The notes below the pieces were generated by a model that was not told the DNA's origin, made no database searches, and worked only from the letters and a program-made list of their open reading frames with translations. A stretch of 64,000 nucleotides of DNA, from assembly GCF_014529535.1 (NCBI RefSeq), contig NW_023503353.1, positions 27,224-91,223 of the forward strand, read 5' to 3'. Position numbers and translations under genes: made by a program. The stretch's first letter is position 1. Every line of letters starts with the position of its first letter. The DNA comes from Bradysia coprophila. Its lineage: Eukaryota > Arthropoda > Insecta > Diptera > Sciaridae. Shown in pieces: positions 22,546 to 35,266 of the stretch.

Positions 22546-23242
22546 TTAACTAGGTGCACTGATACACTATGGTATACTTTCCACTGATATTTCTACCAAA
22601 TTTAGATTTACACTCGATCGTACTGACCCAACGACAGAAACATTTTTCTTCGAATTTCACATTTTTATTCGAAAATAAACATTTAATCTTGAGGAATGTC
22701 AGTTGGACATTGTCCAAGTTATAGTGGTAATTAAGCTACCATTTTGAAAGGATGAAGGAGAAGAATTAACCTGTCACAGACATTCCACCTATTACTTCAT
22801 TCGATCGAAGATTTTCAGAGATTGATTTCAAAAATCTTTTACTTCATTTGTTTTGAACATGTTTTTTGCTATATAAGACCTCATTAGTCAGAGCTTGTCG
22901 GTTACTCTTGCTGTCGTTGTCGATAACAGATGACAGCCGTCTGTAACAGGTTAATGTAAATGATGCAATTTACACACCATTCAAGCTTTCGACCCAAAAT
23001 CAGGTTCCGATTTCTGGTTCTATTCTGATTGGAAATTCTTTTTAAAATTTCTCGCGCTAGGCTTTTTCGATTTTGAACTAATAAGTGAACATTTTTCTTA
23101 ACAGCTGATTTGACAATGTCAAATTGGTCATAACAACTTTCTAAATTCATAAATTTCACTTTAATGTTTACAAACCTTCACCGACTTTATTTTGTATTTC
23201 ATTCGGCAAGCATTATAAGACTAGACAGTATTTGGGAATACA
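22546..23242. promoter_or_regulatory. Shared upstream region of Adal and dare
   Basis: This 697-bp gap separates two divergent genes and presumably carries both promoters (inference; no motif proven). Around 22905-22955 it holds a reverse copy of the dispersed CTGTTATCGA-AACGACG sequence with flanking GACGGCTGTCATC, related to copies near 12600 and 16610. Confidence 0.4.
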
Positions 23243-25019
23243 ATGCAACCATTACGATCAGTCGTCCCTAGAAACATCATAAATCATTTTAGAAAGACAT
23301 TCGCAACAAGTGCCTTTAGTTCCGAAAATAAAAAGAAAGTTTGCATAGTCGGTGCTGGTCCGGCTGGATTTTACGCTGCCCAACATTTGATCAAGAACCT
23401 ACCCAACTGTTGTGTGGATATTGTGGAGAAATTGCCCGTTCCATTCGGGCTTGTCAGGTTAGAAGTAAATTCTAAATCATTTGATGAACAGTCTTACTGC
23501 TGATAACAAGAGTTTCGATAATTTTATCGTTTTTGAGAGATAAAAATATGATTGGGGAATGATAACAGACCACAATTTTAAATGAAAATCGATTTGAGTT
23601 TTAAACAATGACCGATTTTTGTGTAGTCAGCAATACCCATTCACCATTCAAATTATTTACAGATTCGGAGTAGCTCCCGATCATCCAGAGGTAAAAAACG
23701 TAATCAACACATTCACAAAGACTGCTGAAAATCCGCAAGTGAGATTTTTGGGAAATCTTACCCTAGGGTTCGATTTTACAGTTCAAGATCTACGTGACCG
23801 ATACCATGCCGTAATTCTGGTAATATTTTTTAGACTAATTGAATATTATAATAAAATGGCAACAATATCCATAAAAGCTTCCATTTACAGTCTTACGGAG
23901 CCGAAAAAGATCGTAAACTGAACATCCCAAATGAGTATCCTTCCAATGTTCTATCGGCGCGTGAATTTGTGGCCTGGTACAATGGATTGCCAGGAACCGA
24001 ACAATATAAGCCGAACTTGAACGCACGTACAGTGGCTATTATTGGCCAGGGTAATGTAGCAGTTGATGTGGCACGCATTCTTTTATCACCGATTGATGTC
24101 TTGGCTAAAACAGACATAACACGTTTCGCGTTACAAACTCTGTCCGAGAGTAAAGTTGAAAATGTCTATTTGATTGGTAGACGGGGTCCACTACAAGCAG
24201 CATTTACGATAAAGGAGCTGAGGGAAATGACAAAGTTACCAGGAGTAAATATTCTGTGGCGTGGTGAAGATTTCGTTGGAATAAATGAAGAACTTCCCAA
24301 TCTGCAAAGACCGCGAAAGCGATTGACGGAATTGATGTTGAGTAGTTTGTCGAAACAACAGCAACACGAGGTAGGGAAGAAATCATTTCTTCCAATATTC
24401 TTACGTTCACCGCAACATATCGACGGTTCGAATAATTTGGTCTTATCGATTAACAATTTGGTTGGACATTCTGCTGTGGCTACATCAGTTACAGAAACGC
24501 TAGAAACTGATTTAATTATGCGGAGCATTGGATACAAATCGATTTGTTTGGACAAGTCACTGAATTTCGACGAGAAGCAAGGCCTCGTTAATAATGTTGG
24601 TGGTAGGTTGATCCAATTTACGATGACAAGAATCGTTTTTCAATTGATTTATTTGTGCAGGTCGTGTGCTTAAGAAGCAGTTAACGGGAAGCGATAACTC
24701 CATTGACGACATTGAAGACAAATTCGAAAAAGGATTGTATGTTAGTGGATGGCTAGCAACTGGACCAACTGGTGTTATTTTAACAACAATGAACAATTCA
24801 TTTTCGGTCGCGCACACCATATGTGAAGATTTTAAAACGGGAGCAATCTCTTCCAGTACTACTAAGCCGGGGATGGATGACCTATTAGTAAATAAAACTG
24901 TTGTCACATGGGACGGATGGAATCGTATAGACAAAGCTGAAATCGAAGCCGGTAAAATACATCAAAAGCCACGGGAGAAGATTGTTAATGTTAAAGAAAT
25001 GTTGACACTAGTTTCATAG
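23243..25019 (+). CDS. dare: NADPH:adrenodoxin oxidoreductase, mitochondrial (FDXR)
   Basis: Four exons, 23243-23457, 23663-23819, 23891-24602 and 24661-25019, join in phase to 480 residues, the usual length. A basic, Ser/Thr-rich N-terminus (about residues 1-30) fits a mitochondrial presequence. The FAD-binding motif [11 protein letters not shown] is at about 36-46, the family signature [11 protein letters not shown] follows the first junction, and the NADPH motif [13 protein letters not shown] is at about 180. The C-terminal [19 protein letters not shown] is also typical. The enzyme passes electrons from NADPH to mitochondrial ferredoxins, for P450-driven ecdysteroid synthesis and Fe-S cluster assembly. 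The gene converges with the CIMIP2 gene, stop codons 227 bp apart. Confidence 0.97.
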
Positions 25020-25246
25020 TCGGGTCTCGGCGGTTATTTTTGTTAAAAATATTTTCTATTTTGTTATGGCGATTTTTGCTCAGGATGATTGTTAGATTAG
25101 AGAGATCTGCTATATCCAAAATAACGAAAGTTAATTTCCATATTGACCGTTACATCACATTCGAACAAATAAATCAGATCTAATGAAAACCATGAATTTT
25201 ATTTAGAGATGATCCTACAATATCCCAAGAATTCCGCATCAAATAT

Positions 25247-26483
25247 TTAATTTGAAAATTGGCCTCTCAACCAACGCTTTGCATCCAGACTATCTGCTCC
25301 ATATGTTTGACCAAACCTGAAAACAGCTCCAGGTACATGACCGCCATAGTTTGGAAGTAGTCCAATATTACGATGGTAGATTTGATGGCACGATTCACTC
25401 GGAATTGACGCTCCAACGCCTGTATGTACAATTGGTGCCCATTCGGTGCTTTTGTGATGATTGAAATTATTTGAAAAATCACAAAGAGCATCGTTTGTTA
25501 TACGTTGGTGATCCTTTCCGAATAATGGCCAGGCGAATGGCTTGTGACCAGCATTACCTGAAATTTTGGAAGAAATTTAAATTTGAAAACTTTGAACTTT
25601 ATGAAATTATGGTTACGTGTTGAATAGGACATTTTTCTTCTAAACAATTTTATTTTAAAGCAGACACAGTTTGTTTGTCTCGGTTACTAAGCAATTTTCG
25701 ACTGATTCACTCACCAGACTTCAAATATTTCTCTGCTTCTGAGTTTTCCATAAAGAACGGTGATGTTTGCTTAGAGTATGGAATTGTTGGTTCTGATGGA
25801 AGTTTACTCTGCGCCACCTCAAGATCTCGTACGACTCCCTTGCATTCCGGACGAACACTGGTTAACGGTAGTCTGTATGGATTCGTTGTAAGCTAAAAAT
25901 TGTCGATTTTGTAGACGATGCAGAATGGATAACAAAAACAACATTGTAAAAATAATGACTCACCAATCTCTCCCCTAAGCTTCTACCTTTGACCGATTTC
26001 TGTTGCAATGCTCCACGATGTCTCAAGACATTGCGTTTTCGTCTATTTTTCAAATTATCCATTTGAAATTCAGCCAATCCTTCTGTGGCTGCCACAAAAA
26101 AACGCTGTCCACAATTACCATTTATTCTGGGAACGAATCCTTCATACCCTGGTATTATCGGATATTTATAAATTGTGTCGCCAGATTCTCGTTCATGCTT
26201 TTTTACAATATCGATCTCTTGGAGGGTAGGTCTTTCTATGTGATAGTCATCAACGGTACGATCGGATAATATTAGATTTTCAGAGTGACCAGCGCACGGA
26301 TCGATTAAAAGTTTATGTGTTTGCGAACCGAAAGTTTCACCAATGCGGTATTTGTACTGAGGACAGTAACCAGAGTAACTGACAGAAAATTGTAGTTATA
26401 AAAATAAGTTCTATGGTGCTAATCGTTTTAATATTTTACCCTGGAATGAAGGAGGGCTGCTCGGTCTCTAGGTTGGATAACAT
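25247..26483 (-). CDS. CIMIP2/FAM166-family ciliary microtubule inner protein
   Basis: Four exons join in phase to 315 residues: 26483-26440, 26378-25964, 25892-25715 and 25557-25247. The family motif 'PGY-G-P---YR-GETFG' occurs near the start (IPGYSGYCPQYKYRIGETFG), a related PGYEGFVPR lies mid-protein, and NYGGHVPGAVFRFGQTYG is near the end. This is the repeated pattern of FAM166/CIMIP2 proteins, which bind the inside of doublet microtubules in cilia and flagella. In an insect the likely sites are sperm tails and sensory cilia (inference). The protein is tail-to-tail with dare. Assignment rests on motifs and length, not on a database search. Confidence 0.85.
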
Positions 26484-26716
26484 CCTAATGAAAGTTTTAA
26501 TTTTGTCTCCAGGATCGAGATAAACAAACAATTTACTTTTGGTGGTTTATTTCTAATGCAAAGCTACTAAAACAGTCAATTAAACTCAAGTTCCTTTGAT
26601 CATTACACTCTGTTATCCACTTCCGACAAAAATAAGTAAGAGCATTAAGCATCGTTAGTGTAAATCATATTTTTGCGCAAGATCAGCCGAATGTTAAACC
26701 TAGCCAAATATTAGAT
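26484..26716. other. Upstream region of the CIMIP2 gene
   Basis: Short intergenic segment without a recognisable element. Confidence 0.3.
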
Positions 26717-26900
26717 CCGCCAAAAAACCCTAAAGAGTGAAAGTGTGACGAAAGTCCATGTTTCTACTTACAAAATAACTGATATCGCTGAGGGTGACTC
26801 ATTCTGCGCCTCAGCGCAAATGTTTTATCAACCAAAAATTGACCCATAAAATTTAAGAAAGAAAATTTTAGAAAAAAATTGCTCCACAAAGTGGCAATTC
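26717..26900. repeat. Dispersed repeat, copy 1
   Basis: This matches 57207-57390 in the same orientation. Shared blocks include CTTACAAAATAACTGATATC followed directly by GCTGAGGGTGAC, then TTTTAT-AACAAAAA and GAAAGAAAATTTTA. The two copies differ at perhaps a fifth of positions by eye, so they are old members of one family. Confidence 0.8.
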
Positions 26901-26973
26901 TATTTTCAGTAACTTTAAGTTAACTTTACTGCACGGACTCTGCACTTTACCTCAAGTTTTAAAAAATAATTCC

Positions 26974-27097
26974 TTACTTGACATACCCCATTGGAATGAT
27001 GGAAATGGTGCTTTTTGTGTGTTTACCAACCTCGGCTACGCCTCGATCGGCAAATTTCACACATTTCCACCATTTGCCCCATTGTTAAGTATGTACT
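26974..27097. repeat. Imperfect hairpin element, related to 34365-34456
   Basis: The right part (ACCATTTGCCCCATTGTTAAGTA) corresponds to the right arm at 34424-34456 (ACCATTTGTCCCATTGGTAAGTA). Both have an interior GTTTACC-ACCTCGGC. The left arm here is more diverged. An open frame of 106 residues over 27023-27343 has no supporting features. Confidence 0.6.
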
Positions 27098-28015
27098 ATT
27101 AGAAAACGAGTGGAATTTTTGGAATTGAAAAGTGGAATTTGAATTTGTATGATACATTTTTGGAGTTGTTTCCTCCTCGTCATTTTGGGTAAATTCAATG
27201 ATTGTAAATGATAAGAAAAAAGTCGGATCATTTAAAAGACAAACCGTTGAACCGTCGACTGTCAAAATTCCTAGCATCAGAGGTATGTCCTGATCCTGAT
27301 TTCTTAACAACAATCGAGGGAACCGAAATTCAGCCAGCCGCAATCATCTTCAGTGTGTTAAAAAGTGAAATGACATTGAAAAATTCACATTTTTAACATC
27401 AACTTAAAATTTGATTTGTTCAGAGGTGATAATACACGCCCCTCCTCAACAAAAAAGAAGTTTTTCCGAAATGCACCCAAAAACTAAGAACGCACATCGA
27501 TTCAGGGACCTATTGGGAGCTCAGAACAGCATTCAGTAAAGTCGGACCAGTTCCTACCCCATACAAAATTTTTCATTTCATGAAATTTCATACACCTCTC
27601 TGAAACCGTTTTGTCACAAACGTTCAGTGAGTGGCCATATTTTGATCGAATCTAATTTTTATCTTGTAGTCAGAGCGTCAGAGGTCATACCTTTCTAACG
27701 ATACCCCACTCAATGTATTTTATTTGAGAAAAATCACTTTGCTGACTTGAAAATTGTCGTGAAGTCGCCATCTCGAAAACAGGCTAAATAGTTAGAACAC
27801 TCATACTAAGTCTTCACGCTTTCCATATTTTATTTGGCTTTGATAAAAGGAACGTAAGTAAAACGTTTTTAGAAGACAAATTTATGGAAATGAAAACTGT
27901 ACTTTCTTTGATTACTCTATTTTAGAGTTGGCGACTGCACGACAATTTTCAAGTCAACAAAGTGATTTTCTCACACGAAATACATTGAGTGGGGTATCGG
28001 TAGATAGGTATGGCC

Positions 28016-29152
28016 TAGGGAATGTAACCGGGAAATTAACAACCGGGAAAAACCGGTTTACCATTTCCCGGGAATTTTTTTTGTCATTTACCGGTTAACC
28101 GACCTTCAAAAATTGAATGATTTTTTCATTTTTCCTTTGCAATAATACCTTGAACGGAATTACGCTTCTAGTTGCATTTAAGCATTACATCTGATTTGAA
28201 CTCGTTGTGAACATTTTCAAAACCTTTTCATCGTAAATTGCAACTCAAGGTCAGCCCTAGTCTGAGAAAAAAGGATCAGTTTTGCGTTGCTGAGGTGGAC
28301 AATGATGCTGTAATTTCTATTGTAATCGAATTTTCACCACCAGGCTAAACAAAAGAAAATGCAGCTAAGTTTGCGACTCCGAAATCGCTGTTCTTTAGAA
28401 AGTCTACAGAATTCGAAGTTTAGAAGATCGTGTAACTACATCTTTAAGAAACCAATTGAAACAACGTCCGTCAAAAATTCAAGAAAACAGTTCAAAAAGG
28501 AGCTTACCTTTCATTTATTTCCTTTTTCATGATAGTAAAAAATTCAATTTTTACACTGTTCAACAGAAATTTTGAAACTAGCTCACACGATCGATTTCCG
28601 ATATTTCTGTTGAACTGTGTAGATATGGAATTCTTTATCATCCTGAAAAATGCAAATAAAGAAACGGTAAACTCATTTCTGAAGGGCTTCGCGAGCACAA
28701 TAAGCCACTTAGTAGGGGTAGGATAAAAACATTTGCCATCGGTGCAAGCGAGGGGTAATCACTGATTTACTAGCTCAGTAAATCACGGTAAATCACGGTA
28801 AATCACAGTAAATCACAGTAAATGAAGTTTCTACTAAATTTGAATCTATTTACTTCAATTTGTATTAGTTCATGAAATTTATCCTATATGTTTACGGCCA
28901 CGATACTTCGAAATGTAATCCAGTGACAATTAAAAAATTTTCAAAATTTTTTGTGATTTACCGTGATTTACTTGATTTACTGATTTACTAGTGATTACCC
29001 CCTTGGGTGCAAGTTAAAAACTCCCAACTCATCAAAAAAAAAATGTCTAAACGAGTACAGAATGTACTATTCGTTTCCTGGGAAATTTTTTTCTCATTTA
29101 CCGTTTTTTCCGTTTCCCGGTTTTTCAAAATCGACGGTAAATGCATTCCCTA
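28016..29152. mobile_element. hAT-like non-autonomous element inserted in the foldback arm
   Basis: Ends TAGGGAATG and CATTCCCTA are inverted. Both sides carry the same 8-bp direct repeat GTATGGCC (28008-28015 and 29153-29160), the target-site duplication length of the hAT superfamily. Subterminal repeats of ACCGGGAAA / TTTCCCGG type strengthen the call. No transposase is encoded. The interior holds a pair of inverted segments near 28504-28698 and another insertion (28749-29005). Confidence 0.85.
28749..29005. mobile_element. Second-level nested hAT-like MITE
   Basis: The 257-bp element starts CGAGGGGTAATCACT and ends AGTGATTACCCCCTTG. It is flanked by the exact 8-bp repeat GGTGCAAG (28741-28748 and 29006-29013). 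Inside the left end AAATCAC(A/G)GT is repeated four to five times, and the right end has the complementary GTGATTTAC series. It sits inside the element at 28016-29152. Confidence 0.85.
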
Positions 29153-29401
29153 GTATGGCCTCTGACTTTAAGATACAAATTAGCTTTGATCAAAATATGT
29201 CCATTCACTGAACCTTTGTGATAAAACGGTTTCAGAGAGGTGTTTGAAATTTCATGAAATGAAAAATTTTGTATGGGGAAGGAACTGGTCCGATTTTACT
29301 GAATGCTGTTCTGAGCTCCCAATAGGTCCCTGAATCGATGTGCGTTCTTTGTTTTTGTGTGCATTTCGGAAAAACTTCTTTTTTGTTGAGGAGGGCGTGA
29401 A

Positions 29402-31771
29402 TATAAAGTGGTGATAAATTAGGGACTAGTTGCAGAAATTTAAGAAATTTTGTTTTTGAGAAATTTTAAGGAATTTTGACAAAGTTGAGACAAAGTTGTA
29501 GTCCCCGGCAAAAATGTGGAATACTTAGAGCGGAATAATGTTAAGTAAACAGCTTATGATATTTCTACATCTTTTTTTTTAAACAAAACTTTATTTATTC
29601 AATGTTTTATAAATCTATCTGTAATTTCTTTTTAAACTCTTCATCATTTTATATTCTTTTTTTTTTTGTTTTTAAATTATTAATTTTTTACATCTTAAAA
29701 ATCTCAAATATTGCGCTTTAAAAATGTACAATATCAATGTATTTTTATGCTTCCATTCATAATAAATTTTTTAGTCATTTAGATTAATGTTTTTTAATTA
29801 AAATTTTTTATAAATTAATTTAATTACTAGATTTTTATAAATATACTTTTTTCATTAATTTTAATTAATTCATTTTTGTATATAATTATTATACTTTTGT
29901 TATACGCACATTTTAAATCCACGTACACATTTACATTCTTCGTGTTACACTTTAAATGAATGATTTGCCAATTTTCAATTAAACTTTTTCTTTCCTTTTT
30001 TAAAAATCTCTGTTTCTTCGATTCAAACAAAAAAAAAATCTGATTTATTTTTACAAATTTGGGTTGTGATCCTATAACACGTCTTTTCCTTCAAAATAAT
30101 CAAATTAATTTCACAAAACAAAAATGTCCGAAACATCTACTGAATTGAACTGATAGATAGCATCACAACACCTACCTAATATAGGCACCGAATTGATTTT
30201 AATTTATACTAAAATGTATTTTATTTCCATTTTATTTAATACTAAAATACTAAAATGTTTTTGTTTTGTTTTGCTTTTTGTTTGAAACAACACATCTACC
30301 ACTCATTTTATGTAAAAACCATTTTCCTTTTGTTATAAATGTTGTAAATCTTGCGATGATTTGTACAAAGCCCTAACGCTAATAAAACTCGTTATTTAAA
30401 ATGTGGTCTAATTTAATCGAATGTTCGAATGTCATTTCAATGTAAAAATCGGTTGTACGGACACAAAAAAAGCTCAATGAGAAGAAATCGTTAACTCGTT
30501 AGAATTCGTCTTTATATAGACTAGGTATACTTGAACTGATTCGATCACGATTGTATGTGTAAGTATCGACTAACCTCTTTTATCAACTTTCGTTCTAACT
30601 ATTCGTTTGCAGGACAGAAGATCAAATGGATTAGTGTCAACATTGAAACAAGGGACGACGCACAATTTCAATAGCTTTGACTCTAGCATTACAAGATGAT
30701 GTTAGTTGTCAGTTCAAGATTCCATAAAATGTTCACTGTTATAGCATTCGGTAACAAGTGAAAGCTCTTCTAATCGAAATAACTTCATTGCGCTTTGAAT
30801 TGAAAATTTTTCAAGAGATATTTAACACAGCGACGGGAGCGTTTTTGAGAGATAAAGAAAGGACGCTACATTTAACTACATATCGTACACAGATGTGTTT
30901 TAAGACTTAAACATTATACCATTCCATAAACAAATTGAAGCTTTACAACACGTACACAAGAAACGTTTAGCAGAAATTTTATACAAATTGTTCGTCTACT
31001 CGCACGGTATTTTTCATTTTGTCAGATTGTTTGGATACGAAATCGATTTTTGTCATGAATTTTTCGACATTTTCCTAGCGTTCGTGCGATTTATAGAACG
31101 TTGACTCGGTCAATTTCGATTAATTAATGTTAACACAAAATAACCAAAAAACGAAATGTAAAAAAAAATATAAAAAATTATTATCACGGAAGTTAAAACA
31201 AAAAACTTTCTTGCGAAATCATTTCTCGACTAACGTAGTGATGATGATGAGTGCGACTTGAAGTATAACTATCCTGACAGCAATGTCAAATTGCGTGGTA
31301 AAACCATTCAAAGACCTTCATCATCATTTATATGAACGAATTTTATTATGAAAAAGGTGGGAAGGATCAAATTCGAAAAGTCATTCTGAGAGGATGGTCA
31401 CAACTCGAAAGATGTTCCACTTAAAATCGCACGTTTTCTGATTTACGAATCTGAGTCAAGACCACGATAAAGAACGTAAACCAATACCAAAACTCTAATA
31501 GCTTTCAGGCATCACGCATAGAACGGTGCGACGTAATTTATCGTATTTTAACCTACGGTTGGACGCCTAATACAAATTGATAAAACGATCACTTTGACTC
31601 AGTTTTCATTGACTATTTATACGCACTAATTCACATAATTGCGTTGTTACTTACAATCTAAATTTGTGTACGAAGAACTTCGTCTTCAAAAGGTGTGCAA
31701 GCATTTCGAATTGGAGTTTCATCCCTCAGTGGAACATTTCGCTGATCGTTTTGTTGTGTTCCATAATTAGT
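29402..31771. other. AT-rich intergenic stretch, including probable 3' flank of Fbl6
   Basis: No coding region is recognised. 29560-30060 is extremely AT-rich. The section next to 31772 may be the 3' UTR of the minus-strand F-box gene, but no poly(A) site could be assigned with confidence. Confidence 0.4.
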
Positions 31772-34172
31772 CTACGAATCACTCGATTTCGGCACTTTCA
31801 GCGTAACACCGAGATTATCACGAAGTTCTTTGATTTCAGTTGTACCTTGTAGCAAACGTTTGAAACCGCGTGGCAGTCCTCGACACGACGACAAATTTAT
31901 CGAATTGAGATCAACGCAATTCGTCAGTATCTCTTTGACCGCTTCCAATGACACAGAAGATCCACATAAGTTGAGATGACTGAAAATTGAAACAGTTTGT
32001 TAGCTCTACGTTTTCATCACTGCGATCAGTGAAAACCTACTGCAATGGTGACTCGGAGCCTTTTTCAGCTATCGCCCGTATTGCATTGTCCAATGGTGTT
32101 TGTACATTTGCCCATGCCAAATCGAATTCAGTGAGACTGTGCGCCCATTTCGATGCTATTAATTCTAGACCGCCACTGTAACACATATGAATTCACGATA
32201 AAACATTTTCACGATTTACTTTCAGTCTAAACAACTTACCCGGTATCTCGCGTTACCGAACAGCCAGACAGAAATAAATGTTTTAAGTCCCATGTGGGCA
32301 ATCGGATCAGACTGTCATGTGTCAGTCTAGCACAACCTCTAACATCTAGCAATTGCAGTTTTGTACTTGTTTTTAGAATTCTTTGAATGAAATCATCGTT
32401 TATTAGCCGAGATTCATCAGCCAGCGATGCGATTGACAGTTCTTCCAGTTCCGGAAAGCCAGGCGAATCCATCTAAGGAATAATATTTCAAATGAGCACA
32501 GACGTTTGGTGTGAATGACTAATGCAATTAACCTGTTCCTGGAGTGTAGCCGGACTAAGTGTAATGTGCGAGTTCGTTATCCGAAGAACTTTAAGCTTTT
32601 GGCAGCCCTGCTGAAGCTTTTCTATGTGCAGAAATCCGTGAGATGCGGCTATTGTGCTAACATTGGATAAGTCCAAAAGCGTCAAGTTTGGACAGTATGT
32701 CTGAATTAACAGGAAAATAAATTAATTTTTATCGAATAAACCACATGTGTGGCAGACGAATAAAAGGACGATTGAAATTATCGTTTAATGAGAATAAATG
32801 GTAGGTCTTACCGATAATGCTGTGACAATTTGTGGAACGCCAGCCAATTTATTGTGAGCCAAGTACAGGTGAGTCAATTTTTCGCCCATCGTTTGTATTG
32901 AGTGGCACAGTGATTGTAAACTCACTGTGCTTTTGTTGGTCATTTCAATCTGTTCAAATAAATCGATTATTTCCACCATTAAAAAAATATGAAAACTTTA
33001 ATGAATCTCACATTTATGGAGCTTAAGTCTAATCGTTGCAGGGATTTAAACTGTTCTACAATGAATATTAAATGCTCAGATGCGAACCCCTTCCATCCAG
33101 CTAGTGAGAGACCGACTAGATCCGGACAGGAATTGGCCAAAATAGACAGGACACAGTCAATATTAGTAACTTTCCAATTTGCTGTAAAAGAAAGTTGGTC
33201 AAATTAATGACAAATCAGGCACCGACACTGTGATCTAACGTTCATACCTATGTTCAGATCTTTACAGGATTGCATACGATTTTCGATTAGCCATTTCAAA
33301 TTCAGTTCGGTGCGCCATTTCTCTTTCGTCCACGCCGAAAAATCGAGACTGTGCCAGAGTCTCGGTGTAACGGACACTTGATTCCACTGTGAACACACTT
33401 TACCCAGACGAACCAATGCGGGCAGACACCCTTCCTGATTGACAACATTTTCGAAGATCTTAAGTAAAATTGGCTCGGGAATCATTAATCCCCAAGGAGA
33501 CTGCTCTTCCGGTTCTTTTTCCACCGTTGTCGCTTTATTATTATTTACACGTCGTGGTTTCTTTTCATAGCTGGAATCGTCACTATCTGATGTGTTCTTC
33601 GGTTTTGATTTTCTCGATCTTTTGCGATTTGATTTTGCCACTTTCTTGCTTTTCGGCGCCGGTAAAACGGTTAAGACTTCGGACTTTTTCAATTTCAATT
33701 TTATTCCAATTTTGTTGTCAGTGATCTGACTTTGATACATTGCAACCAACGCCTTTCGTTTCGGTTTGGCCCGAACTTTGGTGGTTTTCTTTTCCATTGC
33801 ATATGCTGCCGGTTTACCGGTTGGATGCATGCTACCGTTCGGTACACGTTTGACTTTAACGGGAAGCACATGTTGTTTGGGAGATTTACTACATGACGTT
33901 TCCTCATCAATTCGATTAGGTGGTCTTATGTCAGGATTCGGTGCCGGTACGGTATTCGAAAGGTTATCGGTTTCTCGTTCTGTTGGAGACGATTTGTCTG
34001 GTGATTGATTGGTTGAACCATCTTTTGGACTGATTATATTTTTTATTTTAAACTTTAGTTCGCCTTCGTCACTCTCACAATTATCAGAAAATGTGTACAC
34101 ACTATCAGCTGGAGGCTTAATGTCATTCAGTGTATCCGTTTCGGAAAATCTACTCTCGGAAGATTCGTTCAT
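31772..34172 (-). CDS. Fbl6: F-box/leucine-rich-repeat protein (FBXL6 type)
   Basis: Seven exons join in phase to 658 residues: 34172-33248, 33181-33012, 32949-32812, 32700-32533, 32472-32240, 32175-32041 and 31979-31772. Residues 1-225 are disordered and basic, with KRKSKPK-like clusters that may act as nuclear signals. The F-box lies at about 230-280 (WGLMIPEPILLKIFENVV ... VCSQWNQVSVTPRLWHSLD). The remainder is leucine-rich repeats with phrases such as CPDLVGLSLAGW, LTHLYLAHNKL, LQLLDVRGCARLT and LHHLNLCGSSV. F-box proteins recruit substrates to SCF (Skp1-Cullin1) ubiquitin ligases; this protein's substrate is unknown to me. Introns are 58-118 nt. An apparent in-frame ATG at 32979 lies in intron 2, not at an exon start. 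Confidence 0.9.
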
Positions 34173-34653
34173 TATGTCGTGTTTTGATGTATAAGGTGAA
34201 TTAAACGGTTCCTTTGCGGTTAATACATGCTAATGTTTGAGCTGGTAGATCTGTAAAAGAGCGGAAAACCAAAATGTTATTGCTGATTTACGTGACATGT
34301 ATTTCACTGAGACATTTATGATATTATGCTGGCTGTACGGAAGTGTAATTGTACATTACTTACCAATGGGAGAAATGGTTAAAATGACACTTTCGCCTGT
34401 TTACCGACCTCGGCACACAAGAAGTTCCATTTTCACCATTTGTCCCATTGGTAAGTAACTCATAAACATGATTTCAACTTTTCATTAAGAGTTATATCGT
34501 CAAGACTTCAGGTAATTTTTTAACTTTGGGAACAAGTGGTCTCTCATTTTTATGAGTGATAGCTCGCTGGATACGTCTTTCAATTCTACGAAACACTAAC
34601 TTTTTCGAGAAAAAAAAAAATTCTGTGAAAAACGTTCAAAAGTAAAGACATGT
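34173..34653. promoter_or_regulatory. Upstream region of Fbl6 containing a hairpin element
   Basis: Contains at 34365-34456 a foldback with arms ACTTACCAATGGGAGAAATGGT and the inverse ACCATTTGTCCCATTGGTAAGT, around an interior CGACCTCGGC. It is related to 26974-27097. The promoter of Fbl6 is presumably here (inference). Confidence 0.5.
34365..34456. repeat. Hairpin element, related to 26974-27097
   Basis: Arms of about 23 bp with two or three mismatches, and interior GTTTACCGACCTCGGC shared (one base different) with the copy at 26974-27097. Confidence 0.8.
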
Positions 34654-35266
34654 CAGAGTTATGACTAAAAATATAGTGCATGTTCGGAAAGTCCGCCTTC
34701 CCTGCAGCTTCGATGTTCCACGGAACTGAGTATAGGGTGTTGTAGCTTCACCCACTATCGTGCCACATATAAATGAACCCAGTACTTTTGTGCTGCAAGC
34801 GTACAGAAGTTTCGGAAAAAAAAGTTGGTGCCAAAATGTAGATTTTTTTCTTCTTTCTGGGGGCCCAACTACTGGAACAGTGTCTGGAACGGTTATACGG
34901 TAGTCATTTTTTATCGTTCACTATTCTTTTACCTTATCAATACCAATACGCTTCGCTATGTCGCGAATATATGTCGTTAGTTATAACAAGGGAAAAATTA
35001 TTAAATTTTTGTAGGAGGATTTCAGTCAAATAAAGTGTTAGCGTATAGCACATGACCTCAGGAGTCCGGAACAGTAATTAGTTTCTCAATATTTGCTACG
35101 CGACAGGAGTTTGGAAAAACGATTTGATCAAGTGGGAGCAAACGGTTCCCAGTCATTTATGTGGAACGATAGTGGGAGAGGCCAGCTACAACAACGTGGA
35201 ACATCGAAGCTGCAGGGAAGGCGGACTCTCCAAACATTCACTATATTTTTAGTAATAACTCTCGTG
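34654..35266. mobile_element. Foldback element of ~610 bp
   Basis: The left arm (about 34654-34800) and right arm (about 35090-35266) are inverted copies. Shared blocks include GTCCGCCTTCCCTGCAGC / GCTGCAGGGAAGGCGGAC, CGATGTTCCACG / CGTGGAACATCG and CACTATCGTGCCACATA / TATGTGGAACGATAGTG. The open frames at 35093-35356 on both strands are arm read-through. Confidence 0.75.

Larger units (their letters stand above)
27436..29401. mobile_element. Foldback transposon with ~330-bp arms, interrupted by a nested insertion
   Basis: The left arm 27436-27772 (tip CGCCCCTCCTCAACAAAAAA) is an inverted copy of the right arm, which is split into 27929-28015 and 29161-29401 (tip TTTTTTGTTGAGGAGGGCG). Removing the insertion 28016-29152 and one copy of its duplication restores a continuous right arm of about 330 bp. 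The unique centre (27773-27928) has no coding content. The original element was about 820 bp. Confidence 0.85.
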
